DNA of 64,000 nucleotides. It comes from Mangifera indica. Its lineage: Eukaryota; Streptophyta; Magnoliopsida; Sapindales; Anacardiaceae. Positions 1 through 11,691 of this stretch are shown piece by piece. The DNA lies in contig NC_058146.1 in the NCBI RefSeq assembly GCF_011075055.1, forward strand, positions 11,705,820 through 11,769,819. Direction: 5' to 3'. The translations under genes and the position numbers were made by a program. The notes beneath the pieces were generated by a model that did no database searches, was not told the origin of the DNA, and saw nothing but the letters and a program-made list of their open reading frames with translations. Position 1 is the stretch's first letter; every line of letters starts with the position of its first letter.

Positions 1-449
1 CAATTATTCAGGACACATAAGATAATATCTAATGAATATGTCATGCAAAAAGATGAGTATGCCCTTAGGTCATGTACAATCATGAACATGAGATAGAAGA
101 GTCATTTATGATGTAAGGATATATGCCTATTCAAGGAAATGAATGATTGCATTTGATGATTAGGACATGAACAATCTTGAAAAGAATACGGTGAACATTC
201 ATGCCAAGTTAGAGTGAACGCCTATTCACTAATAATGAATGGTTACACATAATGATGTGATCCATAAAAGACTAAAAATATGTGACATAATAATGAAAGA
301 CTATGGCCAAAGTTTGGTAGAGCAGAAAGCATTGAAAACATTGAAGATACAAGCAAAATGCAAGGAGGATGATATAATAGCCAAAAATAACATGGCAAAT
401 GAAGTGGCATCCATAAAAAATGTGGAAATGACATGGTTCATGATTAGTG
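1..449. other. Unassigned AT-rich flank
   Basis: I recognise no gene here. A 74-codon frame at 239-463 on the plus strand has no motif I know and is most likely a chance frame. The stretch may belong to the repeat whose LTR follows, because the left edge of that LTR cannot be fixed from a single copy. Confidence 0.3.
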
Positions 450-1052
450 ATGTGTATACTTGACAAAACATGATAAAAAGGCTTGCTTAGGTGGAAATTC
501 AAGTAAAAAAAAAAACAAGAGAATTCAATTGGAGTTTAGTTTCCTATTATTTCTAGTTTTCTAGTTGTCTAAAAGTTCTATTATTTTAACAGTCTTAGTT
601 TTATTTGTTTTAAGAATCATAATTAAGTTAGAATTTTATGTAACTACGATTATTAGTAGTAATAGTAATAATTGGAGTCTTGATTGCAAGGGGAATGCTA
701 TTTTGCTACTTTCTAAGATTATTCCCTATATAAAGAGGTGTGTAAAGCAAATTTAAGCAATTAGATAATTTCATAAAATGTTGTTTGCCTTTATTTCAAT
801 TCTTATCTAAGCAATTGATGTCTTGTGGCAAATTCCTATGGATTCTTATTACTCTTCTTCTTTCTTTCTTAGAGTGCAGCAAATCAACCAAGCATCTTGT
901 TTGTGGGGATATTCTTATCAAACAAGGTTGCTAGTTCTTCTTTTTTTCATTCTTTTTTTGTTTGTTTGACTATTGATCCAAACCTTAAATAAATCATTAA
1001 AAATATTACCTTGATTTACCATATATACAAACTTTGATTCATAGGCACATCA
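450..1052 (+). repeat. LTR of a retrotransposon (left edge approximate)
   Basis: The stretch has LTR anatomy: a TATA box near 727, a pyrimidine-rich downstream part, and a terminal CA at 1051-1052 followed after three bases by a primer-binding-site-like TGGTATCAAAGTCA. The right edge is therefore good. The left edge, placed near a TG at about 450, is a guess because no second copy of this LTR was found in the window. It could be a 5' LTR whose body was lost, since only a short gag trace follows. Confidence 0.55.
727..735 (+). promoter_or_regulatory. TATA box of the LTR
   Basis: The sequence TATATAAAG lies about 320 bp before the LTR end, the usual place for the start of the LTR-driven transcript. 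It is a motif call only. Confidence 0.5.
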
Positions 1053-1055
1053 AAT

Positions 1056-1069
1056 TGGTATCAAAGTCA
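1056..1069 (+). other. Primer-binding site, initiator tRNA-Met type
   Basis: TGGTATCAAAGTCA resembles the plant retrotransposon primer site that pairs with the 3' end of initiator tRNA-Met (canonical TGGTATCAGAGC). It sits three bases after the LTR end, which supports the strand and the LTR boundary. Confidence 0.6.
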
Positions 1070-1099
1070 AAGTTTATGTACATTCAAAAATCCTGACAA

Positions 1100-1240
1100 G
1101 AGAAGAAATACTAAGAGGACTTCATCTAGAACAAGCACAAATCATGAGACTTCAATAATAAGAAGAGATAAGGAAGCAAATTGCTTAATTAACTCAAGCA
1201 ATTGAAAGAATGACTAACCAATAAACACCACAAAAGTTTT
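1100..1240 (+). pseudogene. Trace of gag N-terminus
   Basis: Reading plus-strand codons after the primer-binding site gives a short Gln/Glu/Ile-rich segment that looks like the coiled-coil start of a Gypsy gag protein (LEQAQI, then EEIRKQIA and LTQAIERM). It contains several stop codons and ends abruptly near 1,240, where an unrelated LTR-like sequence begins. Only about 45 codons can be followed, so the family is uncertain. Confidence 0.35.
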
Positions 1241-1244
1241 AACT

Positions 1245-1986
1245 TGTAACACCCTTATCAAGATACATACCCTTACACGGAATATGCGTTTAAAGAGACG
1301 TGCCTAATTAAAACTTGTATACATAAATATTTAAATCAATGTGCAATTGGTAAGTGTGGTCATCTACACCCAAATGAAAATCCTAAATTCCTACAACAAA
1401 TCTTCATGCCAACTTCTTTCATAATCTCATCTTAATGCATTTAAGTCCCTTTTTTCTCTCACACTTAAATTTTTCAAGATAACAAATTCACCAAGCAATA
1501 AAATTCAATTTAAATGCCCTATTAACATTCATGGTTGGGTAAGGATATTTACTTGAAGGCTTAAGTTTGTAATATGGTTTTAACTCAAAGAATTAAGAGC
1601 TTTGTAAGGCTCAAGGGGCTAACTAGGGATATTAAAACAGGTTGGTTTTTTAAGCTAAATGGTTTAAACAAGAATACCTTTATCATTTTCATGCATGCAT
1701 ATATCGATACAGTCTCGAAACGGTTCAAAGCAAGTTCTAGAGATATATTCACATAGGAGAATACCACTCATCAAAGAAAACAAAGATTGATATGTATGTT
1801 TCAATCTTTTCTTTTTGGCTTAAAACTCACGGGTTAAACCAATTCACCTCAACTTCAAACAAAGCTTTAGCACTCAATTATCAAAATTTGTTTAAGTGCA
1901 TACCCCTAGTCAATCTAACAAATCAGTGTGCATTGCTCTCATACTTAATAAGCTAAATCCCATGACATGTATACAGTTTAATTCAT
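1245..1986. other. LTR-edge-like sequence and Athila-type 3' noncoding DNA
   Basis: The stretch opens with TGTAACACCC-like bases, the edge motif of the Tekay/Del-type LTRs seen elsewhere in this window, but it does not align by eye with those copies beyond the edge. From about 1,550 it looks like noncoding DNA between the env-like ORF and the 3' LTR of the neighbouring minus-strand Athila-like element. I see no gene: the two overlapping 60-codon frames at 1,574-1,767 lack recognisable motifs. Confidence 0.3.
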
Positions 1987-2330
1987 TCAAAATGAAATTA
2001 ATAGAACTGTTTGGTTGACTAAAACAAGGGAGAATACACCAACTACCATATAAGTAAAAAACATAAACCAAAACCAAAAATTAACTAGCAAAGAACAATA
2101 ACATAGACAGAACAAGATGAAAAATAAGACACAACCAAAAGAAGAAAAACACAAAGAAGAATAGAAAAATAGAACATAAGAACAGAATAGGGAAAAATAG
2201 AATAGCAAAGAATAAAAACATAACAGAGGGATAGAACATAAGAACAAATAAAAAAATAGAAGACAGGTAAAGAAAAATAGAAAAAATAAAACACAAGTAA
2301 ACCCTCCCCCACATTGAAACCAAACATTGT
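1987..2330. repeat. A-rich low-complexity tract
   Basis: A degenerate, purine-rich repeat built on units such as ATAGAACATAAGAACA. On the minus strand it generates Phe/Leu/Cys-rich open frames of up to 121 codons, which are artefacts of base composition and not genes. Confidence 0.6.
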
Positions 2331-2429
2331 CCGCAATGTTTAAATATAACACACAATAAGAAAAACTAAAATATATAAAAAAAAAGGGAAAAAACTTCTC
2401 TGGATTTGTGGAAGAGAAAAACAGGCAAC

Positions 2430-3726
2430 ATTATAGAGAAGGGAGATAAAGTGGCATGAATCTTTGAGAATTGAAAAATGCCATCAGATTGTGCTCTATA
2501 TTGTCTAATTTTTTGTCAAATCTATGCAACAATGCATCGATGTTGTCAAACGAAAGAGCATATGAAGATGATAGAATGTCTACAGGAGGGCAGTTGCTGG
2601 TTGTAGCTACTTTTGCTATTGTTCTCTATCGCCTATTAGGCCTAGAATAAGGCATTACTACTGGTGCGGGCTACAAAAACTGAAACTGCCATCTGCTTGT
2701 TTTGTCACAATTTCTATCCTATCTAAACAGCTCACAAGCAATATGCATGTTATGGTTAGAATTATCTACTAAACCCAAATTAATTGCTAATTGAGTGATA
2801 TAAGAATCAAGGATCAAAGGTTTATTTTTCTTTTGGACCACTGATTGGAATTAAGTGAGCAACCAAAAACATAAATTGACTTGAATATTATGCTCCATAC
2901 ACTACAAAAAATAAAACTCAACCTTAGAAATAATACTTGCACTTTCCCTCCTTCTTGAAAGATTAAAAGCTAAGAAACGCTGCAAATATTTAAGCATAAG
3001 ACTTTTCAAGTAAGAACTCTTAGAGGAACTAGGGTTATATAAAGCTAAATCAACCGACCATTCATGCCATAAATCAGTAGGATTAAATTCAAGACTGTAA
3101 TCACATTAGGAATGCACATATCGCTCACTCTTTGCATCCTCTTTTTTTAGAAACCCCAAAGCAATGTTAAATTTAGAAATTGAAAATGAACATTCTCTCC
3201 CCCATTATCCTAAACTCAATTATGCCCTTAGTAAACAAATCAAACACCTCATTATCAATAAATTGAAATGTTATGTAAAATTCATGTGTTAACTCAATAA
3301 AGCCAGGGCAATTCACATATACATAATTTTTCCACCCTATTCTATCAACTAGCACATCAACTTCATTATGAATGCTCAACTGATCAAGATTTTTCATTTA
3401 CACATGGACCCATACCTTTCTTGGTTTCATCAATGAAGGTGTTGAATCTACCTAGCTTGAGCTTTAAGCTATTGGAGAGTTCCACTTTCTTCCCTTTTTG
3501 AGTACGCAAACGTGGACTAGAATAAGTTGAAGTAGTGGCACTTTATTGTGGATGACTTAATGGTGAGGAAGACAATGATTGAGGGGTCAAATGTGCAAGA
3601 AAGGTTAAAGACTGTTGAGTTCGATTGATAGAGGATTCTTCGGGTTTTGGTGATGGCTTGCATACAAGGGATTGTCGACAGGTGGATTTTGCTTACTTTT
3701 TTTGTTTTGAGTGAGTTTTTGCCATG
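2430..3726 (-). pseudogene. Athila env-like third ORF (plant transposon protein domain), broken
   Basis: A minus-strand frame can start with MAKTHSKQKK at about 3,726. It runs through a Ser/Thr/Pro-rich N-terminal part (codons 1-100) and then into a segment matching the putative plant transposon protein domain of Athila ORF3. That segment includes the best open piece, 74 codons at 3,173-3,397 (core VNCPGFIELTHEF), and further downstream motifs such as YLQRFLAFNLSRR and ITQLAINLGLVD. There are several stops and at least one frameshift near 3,400. In Athila elements this ORF lies between pol and the 3' LTR, as here. Its role, possibly envelope-like, is not proven in the family. Confidence 0.6.
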
Positions 3727-4228
3727 GTGATTTAGGAGGACGAGACGGCCAGGGCTTGAATAGGGGAGAAATTGGTGGGTGTGTTTTTATTTTGTAAAGA
3801 TGGTTTCTGGAAACAAAGCAATAATATACTTACATGTAAACATATTAGGCCCTTATGTTAAAAAGAATAGCATAATAAGGTCTGAACATTGACAGAAACC
3901 ATGACCCAGCCCTAAAACACTAAAATATGTAGACTGCTCCCTCGTGAACATTTACAGAAGGCTAACAGAAACCTGACAGAAGGAAAAAAAATGATTAAAT
4001 AGTAAAAGAATAAAAATAATTAAAACGAACCTGATCGAAAATCATAAAAATAATTGCTAATCAAACATCAAAGATCCTAAAACTGACATTTAAAATCAAA
4101 ATTTAAACAATTAAACTGAAATTTAAAAACAAATGCCCATAAAAATTAAAATTTAGAGATTAAATAAGATTAAAGCTTGGGTTACCTCCCATGTAACACG
4201 TTTGTTTACTGTCGTTGGCTCGACGTAA
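3727..4228 (-). other. Noncoding linker between integrase and env-like ORF
   Basis: A-rich noncoding DNA. On the minus strand, just after the pol stop codon, it contains an Athila-style conserved block around 4,180-4,225 (plus strand GTTACCTCCCATGTAACACG followed by CTCGACGTAATGCC). I see no gene. Confidence 0.5.
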
Positions 4229-5790
4229 TGCCTCTTTCTATTGATTAATGTATATGGGCTCTCCTAACTCTAATTCTTCTACATTTTCAATTTGCAATCC
4301 TTTATAAAAAGGTTTGAGTCTGTGGCTATTAACTTTAAACACTTTTGAGCTCGCTAAGCTCTGAATCTATACTGCACTATTTGAAAACATGTTAGTAACA
4401 ACAAAAGGTCTAATCCAATGAGATCATAATTTACCTAGAAACAACTAAAGTCTTGAATGATAAAAGAGAACTTTTTGGCCAACTAAAAATTCTTTTCTAG
4501 AAATCATTTTATCATGAAATGTTTTTATTTTCTCTTCATAAATTCTAGAACTCTCGAAGTGCCATTGCGAATTTCTTTTAATTCTTGCAGTTGTAATTTT
4601 CTATTTTCACTGCTCTCGTCCAACTCATGTTGCATTGCTTGACAACCTAGTATGTTTTATGTTGTGATTCAACTGGAAGATGGCAGGCCTTACTGAACAC
4701 CAACCTGTATGATGACATACCAATTGGTATTTTGTATGTTGTTCTATATGCCCATAACGTATCATCTAAATGCAAACTCCAATATATTCTAGTCGGACCA
4801 ATAGGTTTCTCAATGATGGGCTTAATCTCTTAGTTTGAAACTTCAGCTTGACCACTAGTTTACAGATGGTACGACGTAGCAATCTTATGTGTTACACCAT
4901 ACGTTTTCAGTAATGCCTCCAATGTTTGGTTACAAAAATGTTTTCTTTGATAGCTAATTAGAGCTTTCGAAATGTCAAACTTGCTAAATATGTTAGATTT
5001 AAGGAAACCTGAAACAATTTTAAAGTCATCAGTTCAGGCAGTTTTTGCTTCTACCCATTTCAAGACATAATCAACAGCTAATAAAATATAAACGTAACCA
5101 AATGAAGATGGAAAAGGTCCCATAAAATCAATACCCCAAACATAAAAAATTTCACAAACTAAAATTGGAGTTTGAGGTATCTCATTTTTCTGTTAAATAT
5201 TACTTATTTTCTAACAACATTCACAAGATTTGCAAAAATAATGTGAATCTCGAAATAAAGATGGCCAGAAAAACCCACAATCCATAATTTTTTTTGCTAT
5301 CCTTTTAGCTCCAAAATGGCCTCCACAAGCAAATGAATGATAAAAGGTAATAATATAAGAAATTTTAGTTTCAGGGACGCACTTTCTCATAACCTGATTA
5401 GCGTAATGCTTCCATAAATATGGATCATCCCATATGTAATACTTTGTGTCATTTTTCAACTTGTCTCTTTCAGCCTTTGATAACCCAGCTGGCAGCATAT
5501 TAGTAATTAAATAATTCACGATGTTTGCATATCAGGGCAAACTGTAGCTTGCTAAAAACAACTGTTCATCAGGAAATTTGTCTTGCAAATTTTGCTCATT
5601 TTTCATGTGAACCGGATAACTCAAATGATCAGCAACACAATTGTCTTGTCTACTTTTATCTTTGATCTCTAGGTCAAATTCATTTAGCAGAAGAATCTAC
5701 TTTATAAGCCTTGGTTTCATCTCTTTCTTTGTTATCAAATACCTAAGGGTTGTATGATCAGAATAAATAACAACTTTAATATCCAATAAA
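4229..5790 (-). pseudogene. Athila-like RNase H-integrase (pol C-terminal half), broken
   Basis: The minus-strand order is RNase H end ([13 protein letters not shown], about 5,750), a linker ending in FPDEQLF, an integrase H2C2 zinc finger within the 102-codon frame at 5,211-5,519, the core (DFMGPFP and [11 protein letters not shown], about 5,050-5,130), and the C-terminal tail ending near 4,230 (FKVNSHRLKPFYKG). The polyprotein would cut and join cDNA in the nucleus. It has in-frame stops (for example near 5,535) and frameshifts, so no active enzyme is expected. It abuts the gag piece directly because protease and RT are deleted. Confidence 0.75.
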
Positions 5791-6051
5791 TAATTTAGCA
5801 TAGTGAGACATTTGTTTGATTGCATCAAAAAGTAGGATATTGACTTCTTATTTTTGAAAGGTTTCATATAGATCCGCATTGCATTCATACTTCTGATTTA
5901 AAGCATTAGGAAAAGGAGGAATAGATTTATATTCACTTGAACGAGGAGATTTACCTGTTACTGTATTTTCGAAAGAATTATTTTCTGCTCCCTCTTCCTT
6001 TTTATTTTCTGCTTGCTGCGTTGGTGTAGGTAGTATCTTAATCGACATCAT
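5780..6051 (-). pseudogene. Athila-like gag C-terminal fragment
   Basis: Minus-strand codons give a Gln/Glu/Asn-rich spacer, then PPFPNALNQ and LYETFQK, and after a stop a segment ending HYAKLF. This is the block that normally joins gag to protease in Athila elements. Near 5,785 the reading passes straight into RNase H sequence, showing an internal deletion of several hundred codons. Confidence 0.6.
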
Positions 6052-6299
6052 TAAGAGTTTTAATGCATACGAATTCTAATGAAATTAGGATTCTAACTTA
6101 ACTTAAATTTTATATCAAATAAAAACTCTGTAGAATCCTTATTTAACTAAAACACCTTACCCATGAGTCAACTCAACCAGTTGACTCATATTCGTTATTT
6201 GGCCATGCTTGATTGGACTCTTAAGTAGGTCCAGTTAAAACCATGCAGTGCATTTGCACAATGTAATATTGTATTATGCACACCAAATGATTTTATTCA
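6052..6299. other. Unassigned sequence
   Basis: No coding or repeat signal that I recognise. It lies between the Athila-like gag fragment and a minus-strand Copia-A LTR and may be the decayed left end of that LTR. Confidence 0.25.
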
Positions 6300-6650
6300 A
6301 AATACATTCATATGTTTCTCTCTTTCTATGATCCTAGGATTATTGTCAAACAATCTTTGCCTCTTGGTTCATATCAACCCTTTAATGCATATTACCAATA
6401 AGCTCTCTATCAAGCTGGTAATATGTGAATTTAGGTTAAAAACACAATCAAAGATTGGTCTATTGCAAAGCATTATAGCCATCTAGACAATAATTTCAGT
6501 GAACATCTCTATAAGCTTTTACAACATTATAGTTACATCCAATTTAATTATTTCCTTAACTGATATCTCTCAAGGCGAAGACATAAAAATGTATCATCTT
6601 AGTAGTTCCTTGATATGAGCTAATACACATTAATGACTTACATAGATTAA
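6300..6650 (-). repeat. Copia-A LTR, left part (split by a Gypsy insertion)
   Basis: This is the reverse complement of the central part of the Copia-A LTR seen at 12.4-12.7 kb and 15.4-15.7 kb. Shared words include AAGCTTTTACAACAT and the block ending GATTAAGTTACA. The same LTR resumes at 10,133, so a Gypsy element inserted within it. Confidence 0.65.
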
Positions 6651-6845
6651 GTTACAAGTAAGCCCAAGGGTATTTTAGTTTTTTTTCTAGTTTTTAAATT
6701 TAATAATTAATGATTTTCAAGGATGCACGCATATATATGGAGGTATACACTGTTGTTTATAGTTACCATAAAGTCAATTAGTGGATAAGATTATGATCAT
6801 AGTGAAACAGGAGGTTCTTTAGTAGAAAGTCAGTTAGTGGATAAG

Positions 6846-8100
6846 ATAGTGTAAAGATGTATCATGATCTAAAGAATATGTTTTGGTGTCCAAGAAAGAA
6901 GAAAGACATTACAGACTTCGTAACTAAGTGTCTTACGTGTCAACAAGTTAAAGCTAAACATCAAAAGCCATCTAGACTTTTACAACCACTTAGTATTCTT
7001 GAATAGAAGTGGGAACACATATCGATAGATTTTATAATTGGATTACCGATGTTAGAGGTGGCTATAATGCATTATGGGTTATAGTGGAGAGGTTGACCAA
7101 GTTGACACATTTCACAATAGTTAGAGATACCACGAGTATTGATCAACTAGGTCTAATCTATGTAAGGAAAATTATCAAGCTTTATGGAGTACCTAGGATG
7201 ATAGTATCAGATTAAGACACTAGATTTGTCTTAGCATTTTGGTAAAGTATGCAGAACTCCTTGGGTACAAGATTAATATTTAGTACAACATATCATCCCT
7301 AGATTGATAGATAGACTGAGAGAGTCAATCAAGTGATCAAAGACATGTTGAGAGCTTGTTGCATGGATAGAGAAATGAGTTGGATGGATGTGTTGTCATT
7401 GATGGAGTTTGTTTATAATAATAGTTACCATGCAACCATCAAGATAACTTCTTATGAGGCTTTGTATGGCAAGAAATGTAGATCATCATTGCACTAGGAT
7501 AAGATAGGAGAGAAAAATGTCTTAGCTTAGTTAGTGAGACCTGAACTGACCTAAAAGATGATTAAGGATGCGAGGATGATCAAAGAGAGAATGAAACAAG
7601 CCCAAGACCACTAGAAGAGTTATGTAAATAAGAGGTAATATGATTTTGAGTTTTAGATAGGTGACAAGGTGTTTGTTAGAGTAGCCCCTTATAGGCATGT
7701 TATAAGATTTAGCAAGAAAGACAAGTTAACATTAAGATTTGTAGGAGTCTTTAGGGTATTGAAGCATGTAGGTAAGGTTGCCTACCAGTTTGTGCTACCA
7801 GTAAGCATAAATCGCATTCATAACATGTTTCATATATCCTTGTTACACAAACACATCTATGACCCCACCTATGTGCTCAATGTTAGGGATGTCAAGCTAG
7901 AGGATGATTTAGTCTATGAGGAATGTCTAGTTTAGATATTACATTGATAAGTTAAAGAGCTTAGTCATAAGCAGATTCCCCTAGTAAATGTTCTTTGGAG
8001 GAATTATTGAGTTTAAAAGGCCACAAGAGAGGTTGAGTAGGATATGTGGCAAAGGTTCCTAAATTTGTTTCAGTGAATTTCTAAAGTAAAATTCATATAA
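6846..8100 (+). pseudogene. Gypsy integrase with C-terminal tail, broken
   Basis: Plus-strand reading gives the end of the H2C2 zinc finger (KCLTCQQVKAKHQ), the core with ISIDFIIGLP, then after a +/-1 frameshift WVIVERLTKLTHF, IVSD and TERVNQ (the second Asp and Glu of the DDE triad remain). It continues with the GPF-type region and a tail (RIHNMFHISLLHKHIYDPT) typical of Tekay/Del chromoviruses. Many TAG/TAA codons interrupt it, and several sit where CAG, CAA or TGG would be expected, fitting C-to-T decay of methylated DNA. It is not functional. Confidence 0.75.
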
Positions 8101-8112
8101 AGAGGGGAGGAT

Positions 8113-10131
8113 TGTAGTATCCACAGGTAAGTCCAATGGTATTTCAATCTTTTTTATAGTTTTTAAATTCAATGATTAATGATTTTCAAGAATGCACGCC
8201 CGTGTATAGTCAACATAAAGTCAATTACTAGATTAGTTGTGATTATAGTGAAACAAGAGGCTGCCTTAGTATGCAACTAGACACATAATCATGTATGGTC
8301 CTATTATCTTTCATAATAGCAGAAAACAGAGAGTGTGAAAGAAAGAAAGGGTATTTTCATCGCTTGTAAAGCTATCAACGATCACTAGAATCATCATAGC
8401 TTTGCAAAGGAAATGTTTTTGTTGGAATCCAAGTAAGTGGAATGGTTTCCTTTATTTAATCATGAACTTTATGAAGTTTTCTATTATACACATGATCTAA
8501 AGTGATTTAGACATACTGTGATAATCTAAATATTGAAATTAATTTCACACGCAAATAAGATGAGTTATATGCATGTTTAGCTTCTTGGTTATATGTTTTG
8601 GCTTGAATGTTCATTGTTCTTAGATTTGATGCCATATAATTATGTATATATGTGTTATGGTTAAAAAAATGGCGGAAAAAATATGTTTAAGATGCTTAGA
8701 GACTGTTGTTTGTCCATTGGTTATGTGAGTATTACCAAAATCATAATCAGAGAGGTGTGGAAACCATAAGATGTGATTTCTAGATCGTGACACATGGTTG
8801 GGTATGGCCCTATACATATCCATGTGTTATTCCAAAATTTTTGAAAGTTTGAAGATCCTGTACTTGTTTTGGGGGAAGATATGCACGACCATATAGTATG
8901 GGGCATATGCCCATGTATAGCTTTTTAAAAATGGACGACATGTGTCAAAAGACATGTGGCTTGTACATATGGATCATCATGCATGGGAATGTGTCTAAGT
9001 CAACTCGTGTGCATCTATTTTATACATAGTCATGTGTCAAGTGACACATACTTGTGTATATAGGTTATGAGGCACATGGGTGTGTATAGAGATGCACATG
9101 ACCATATAGCCCTAGACAAAGACAAAAGATGATTATACCCCTAAGCTATGTGCATAGAAGGAGATAGTTAAATAAGAAGAATAATAAGTTATTAGAGGAT
9201 AAGGAATTCAAGAAAGACAGATGTGAGGTGTCCGATTGTGTGGACGACGACACAAACTCAAATCAAGTTAAATTTGAGTAGAAAGTCAACAACCTTAAGG
9301 CTAGTGTCACATAACTAGATAGTCATTAGCTATATGCATAACTGATGGTAATTGTGAAAACAATATGGTTGAAAACCCATGAGATGCATCATGCTCTCAG
9401 TGCCAAGACGCATAACTACCTAGTTTAGTTTAGGTATGCATGATAAGGATTTGGCTTTAGATATTCCCCACATGATTAGCTAGATACACCACATATGTAC
9501 CCGAGGTAAAGACCATCTCCAAATAGTTAGTCATTAATCGTTATTAAAGATTTCCCTCTGTGATCAAGGTGTCTTAGTTAGATAGCCTAATAGGTCATTC
9601 AACTTGTGCATAAGAAACAATAGTAGTTTTCACCGGGGCACTAGATAAATAGATTTTAGTTTAGGTTTTTATAACATGTGTGGGCGATCAATGTCAGGGC
9701 AACAAGATGCTATAGTGTAACCATATTTAGCTTATAAGTGGAACACAAGTTTTACCATAGTTTTGGGTGTTGAAAGGTCACTATTTACTGAGTTTTACTC
9801 ACAAGTTTTCTTTCATATGTTTGTAGCTAGAGGCGAGTAGCGAGCTAGACTAGGGATCCATTGATCCAATTAGTAGCTACATAAAGAGATAAACTTTTTG
9901 TTATTTTGTTTTCATCAGACATATAATTTATTATTTTTATTATGTCAGTGTTGCTAGTATTTTTAGACACATGATACATATGAGTATTAATTAATAAAGT
10001 GTTTTTATTGCATCACCTTTTTGCATGCTTTATAATCATGATTATGCATTAAAGTTTCCAAATAGTTCGATTGTGCACACCTCTTTTGGTATTTTCTCCT
10101 CAAGGGTATATATCTTGAGAAGGGTGATACA
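8113..10131 (+). repeat. 3' LTR of the 6.7-10.1 kb Gypsy element
   Basis: It starts TGTAGTATCC directly after the purine tract and ends GGGTGATACA. The middle (about 8,880-9,110) has repeated CACATG/CATGTG-type motifs around words like ACATGGGTGTGTAT, as in other Tekay/Del-like LTRs of this window. No second full copy is present, so the right end rests on the resumption of Copia-A LTR sequence at 10,133. Confidence 0.6.
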
Positions 10132-10132
10132 C

Positions 10133-10819
10133 AGTGGCCATAGATTCAAATAGTCATGAATCTCTTTCAATATTTGTATATAAGATATCTTTTCCTATTC
10201 TTAGGAGTGGCGAATCCTTTATTGATCAACCATAGCTTCCTTGCATCTCACAATATGAACCATCACAACCTTTATGATACCTCAACTATGGCAATACATT
10301 GGATAGTGTCAAACCATACCAATCTTTACATAAGATGATTTGGCAACTTCAAGTCAAATGATCACATGCACCCATGGTGTTCAAAAGGATTTATTCCATA
10401 GACACTAGAGTAGCCATCCATACCTCTAGTGGGATTAGTCTGATGAACATGTTTATTACTTATACCTATGTGTTATACCAAGTCGTTAGGAAACAATTAT
10501 GACATGTGAGAACTACTGCCATTTTTTATGGAGTCACTTAACATTATTATAATCTCATCACTATTACATGTGCCACTGGTCATTGTAATTTCAGTATTAT
10601 AGAAATTTTTCAGAATCACCACTTAATGTGTGCATAGATTTCCAACGATCAGTCGTCTAATCCCCTCGTCATAGTTCTATCATTCTAAGAGCATGTTATT
10701 CGTACAACCATATAATAGACAAGATATGAACTGAATAACTATAAATATTTTTATTAATTAATAAGATAAACTATAATTAGAAAGGTTAAATCAATTAGCT
10801 CAGGGTATCTACCCTAACA
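10133..10819 (-). repeat. Copia-A LTR, right part
   Basis: This is the reverse complement of the first ~700 bp of the Copia-A LTR (compare 11,692-12,400). The LTR start on the minus strand is TGTTAGGGTAG (plus CCCTAACA at 10,812-10,819). Together with 6,300-6,650 it makes one LTR split by the Gypsy insertion. No open frame here is credible. Confidence 0.75.
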
Positions 10820-11691
10820 TAAGGATACCATATCAAAGTAGCAATGAGACCCTAAACCTTTCCTATCATTACATAGGCATCCTATATGCTATGATGCCCA
10901 TCGTTAGTGTATAATCATTCAAAGGTATTAAGGTCACATAAACTAACCCTATTGCTTTTACTACCATGCTACACACAACTCGATGGTTCAAAATAATATG
11001 TTACATTGTTTCCATTTTTTGACTTAGAACTACTTTGATTAGGGTATGTGACATTGGTCACACAGTTAGACATACTTATAATGATTTTCATCACTAACAG
11101 TCTTCTTTTGGGCCTTATTGTTGACTTTTCTCATATTCATCCCTTTTAAGGGTAATTTTGTCTTTTCTAAACTCTCATACTTATATCCAAACCATATATT
11201 TGTTTTGCTAACTTCTCATGTCTTTATTCTCTAATTTCCTCAAAAGTACATGGGTGTGTATCCTTTATACATGAAGGTGTATTATTAAATCCACATGGCA
11301 AAAACCATAAGCACACGAGTGTGTATCTTTGGGGCAAGGCACAAGGGTGTGTGTCCATTACCATTTCTATGCTCTCGTGGCATTACCTTAACACAACAAG
11401 AAATTCCCCTAAAAGCACACAGGTATGTGCCATAAAATTTCTAGAATTCTAAACTTTATTTTCCTATATTTTTCAGATTACCAAATGCCACTACCATACT
11501 TCGAAAAAACTATATTTTATAGCTATCATCTTACCACACAATCTATTTCACAATATGCCTACAAAACATTGATTTAAGCATTAATAGCATAACATAACCT
11601 ACATCTAAAAATCACACTTTACTACACTCTGTATATTTCAAATGCATATTCATTCAAATCCCAAACCTATTTACTATTCCAGCCTTCCATT
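10820..11691. repeat. Fragment of Gypsy LTR family B
   Basis: The sequence runs parallel to 40,015-40,620 and 55,020-55,640, which belong to Gypsy family-B LTRs. Shared features are CCTATTGCTTT, TTTTCATCACTAA, AGGGTAA and the repeated GCACACGAGTGTGTATC-type motifs. It is cut at 11,691 by the Copia-A 5' LTR. No gene is present. Confidence 0.65.

Larger units (their letters stand above)
2290..6051 (-). mobile_element. Athila-like Ty3/Gypsy element, internally deleted
   Basis: Read on the minus strand from 6,051 downwards the order is: gag C-terminal part, RNase H, integrase, a noncoding linker, an env-like third ORF, and a T/G-rich noncoding block containing a GTGGGGGAGG run near 2,300. This gene order, the third ORF and the purine run are typical of the Athila group. 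Protease and nearly all of the reverse transcriptase are missing. No LTR pair was found, so the ends are approximate. Stops and frameshifts throughout show an old, inactive copy. Confidence 0.7.
6651..10131 (+). mobile_element. Tekay/Del-like Ty3/Gypsy element, mostly deleted
   Basis: About 190 bp at 6,651-6,845 matches the start of the LTR at 8,113 (shared words such as TTAATGATTTTCAAG), then the sequence jumps into integrase. The order is 5' LTR remnant, integrase with C-terminal tail, polypurine tract (AGAGGGGAGGA, 8,101-8,111), and a 3' LTR of about 2.0 kb ending at 10,131. Gag, protease, RT and RNase H are gone. Copia-A LTR sequence continues on both sides. Confidence 0.7.

Noticed and set aside
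1056..1069. tRNA-Met gene
   Set aside because: Only the short complement of a tRNA 3' end is present, repeated after several LTRs. No cloverleaf sequence surrounds any of these sites.
1987..2356. Minus-strand open frames of 83-121 codons rich in Phe, Leu and Cys, resembling a membrane protein
   Set aside because: They are produced by an A-rich degenerate tandem repeat read in antisense: three frames are open at once and no motif is present.
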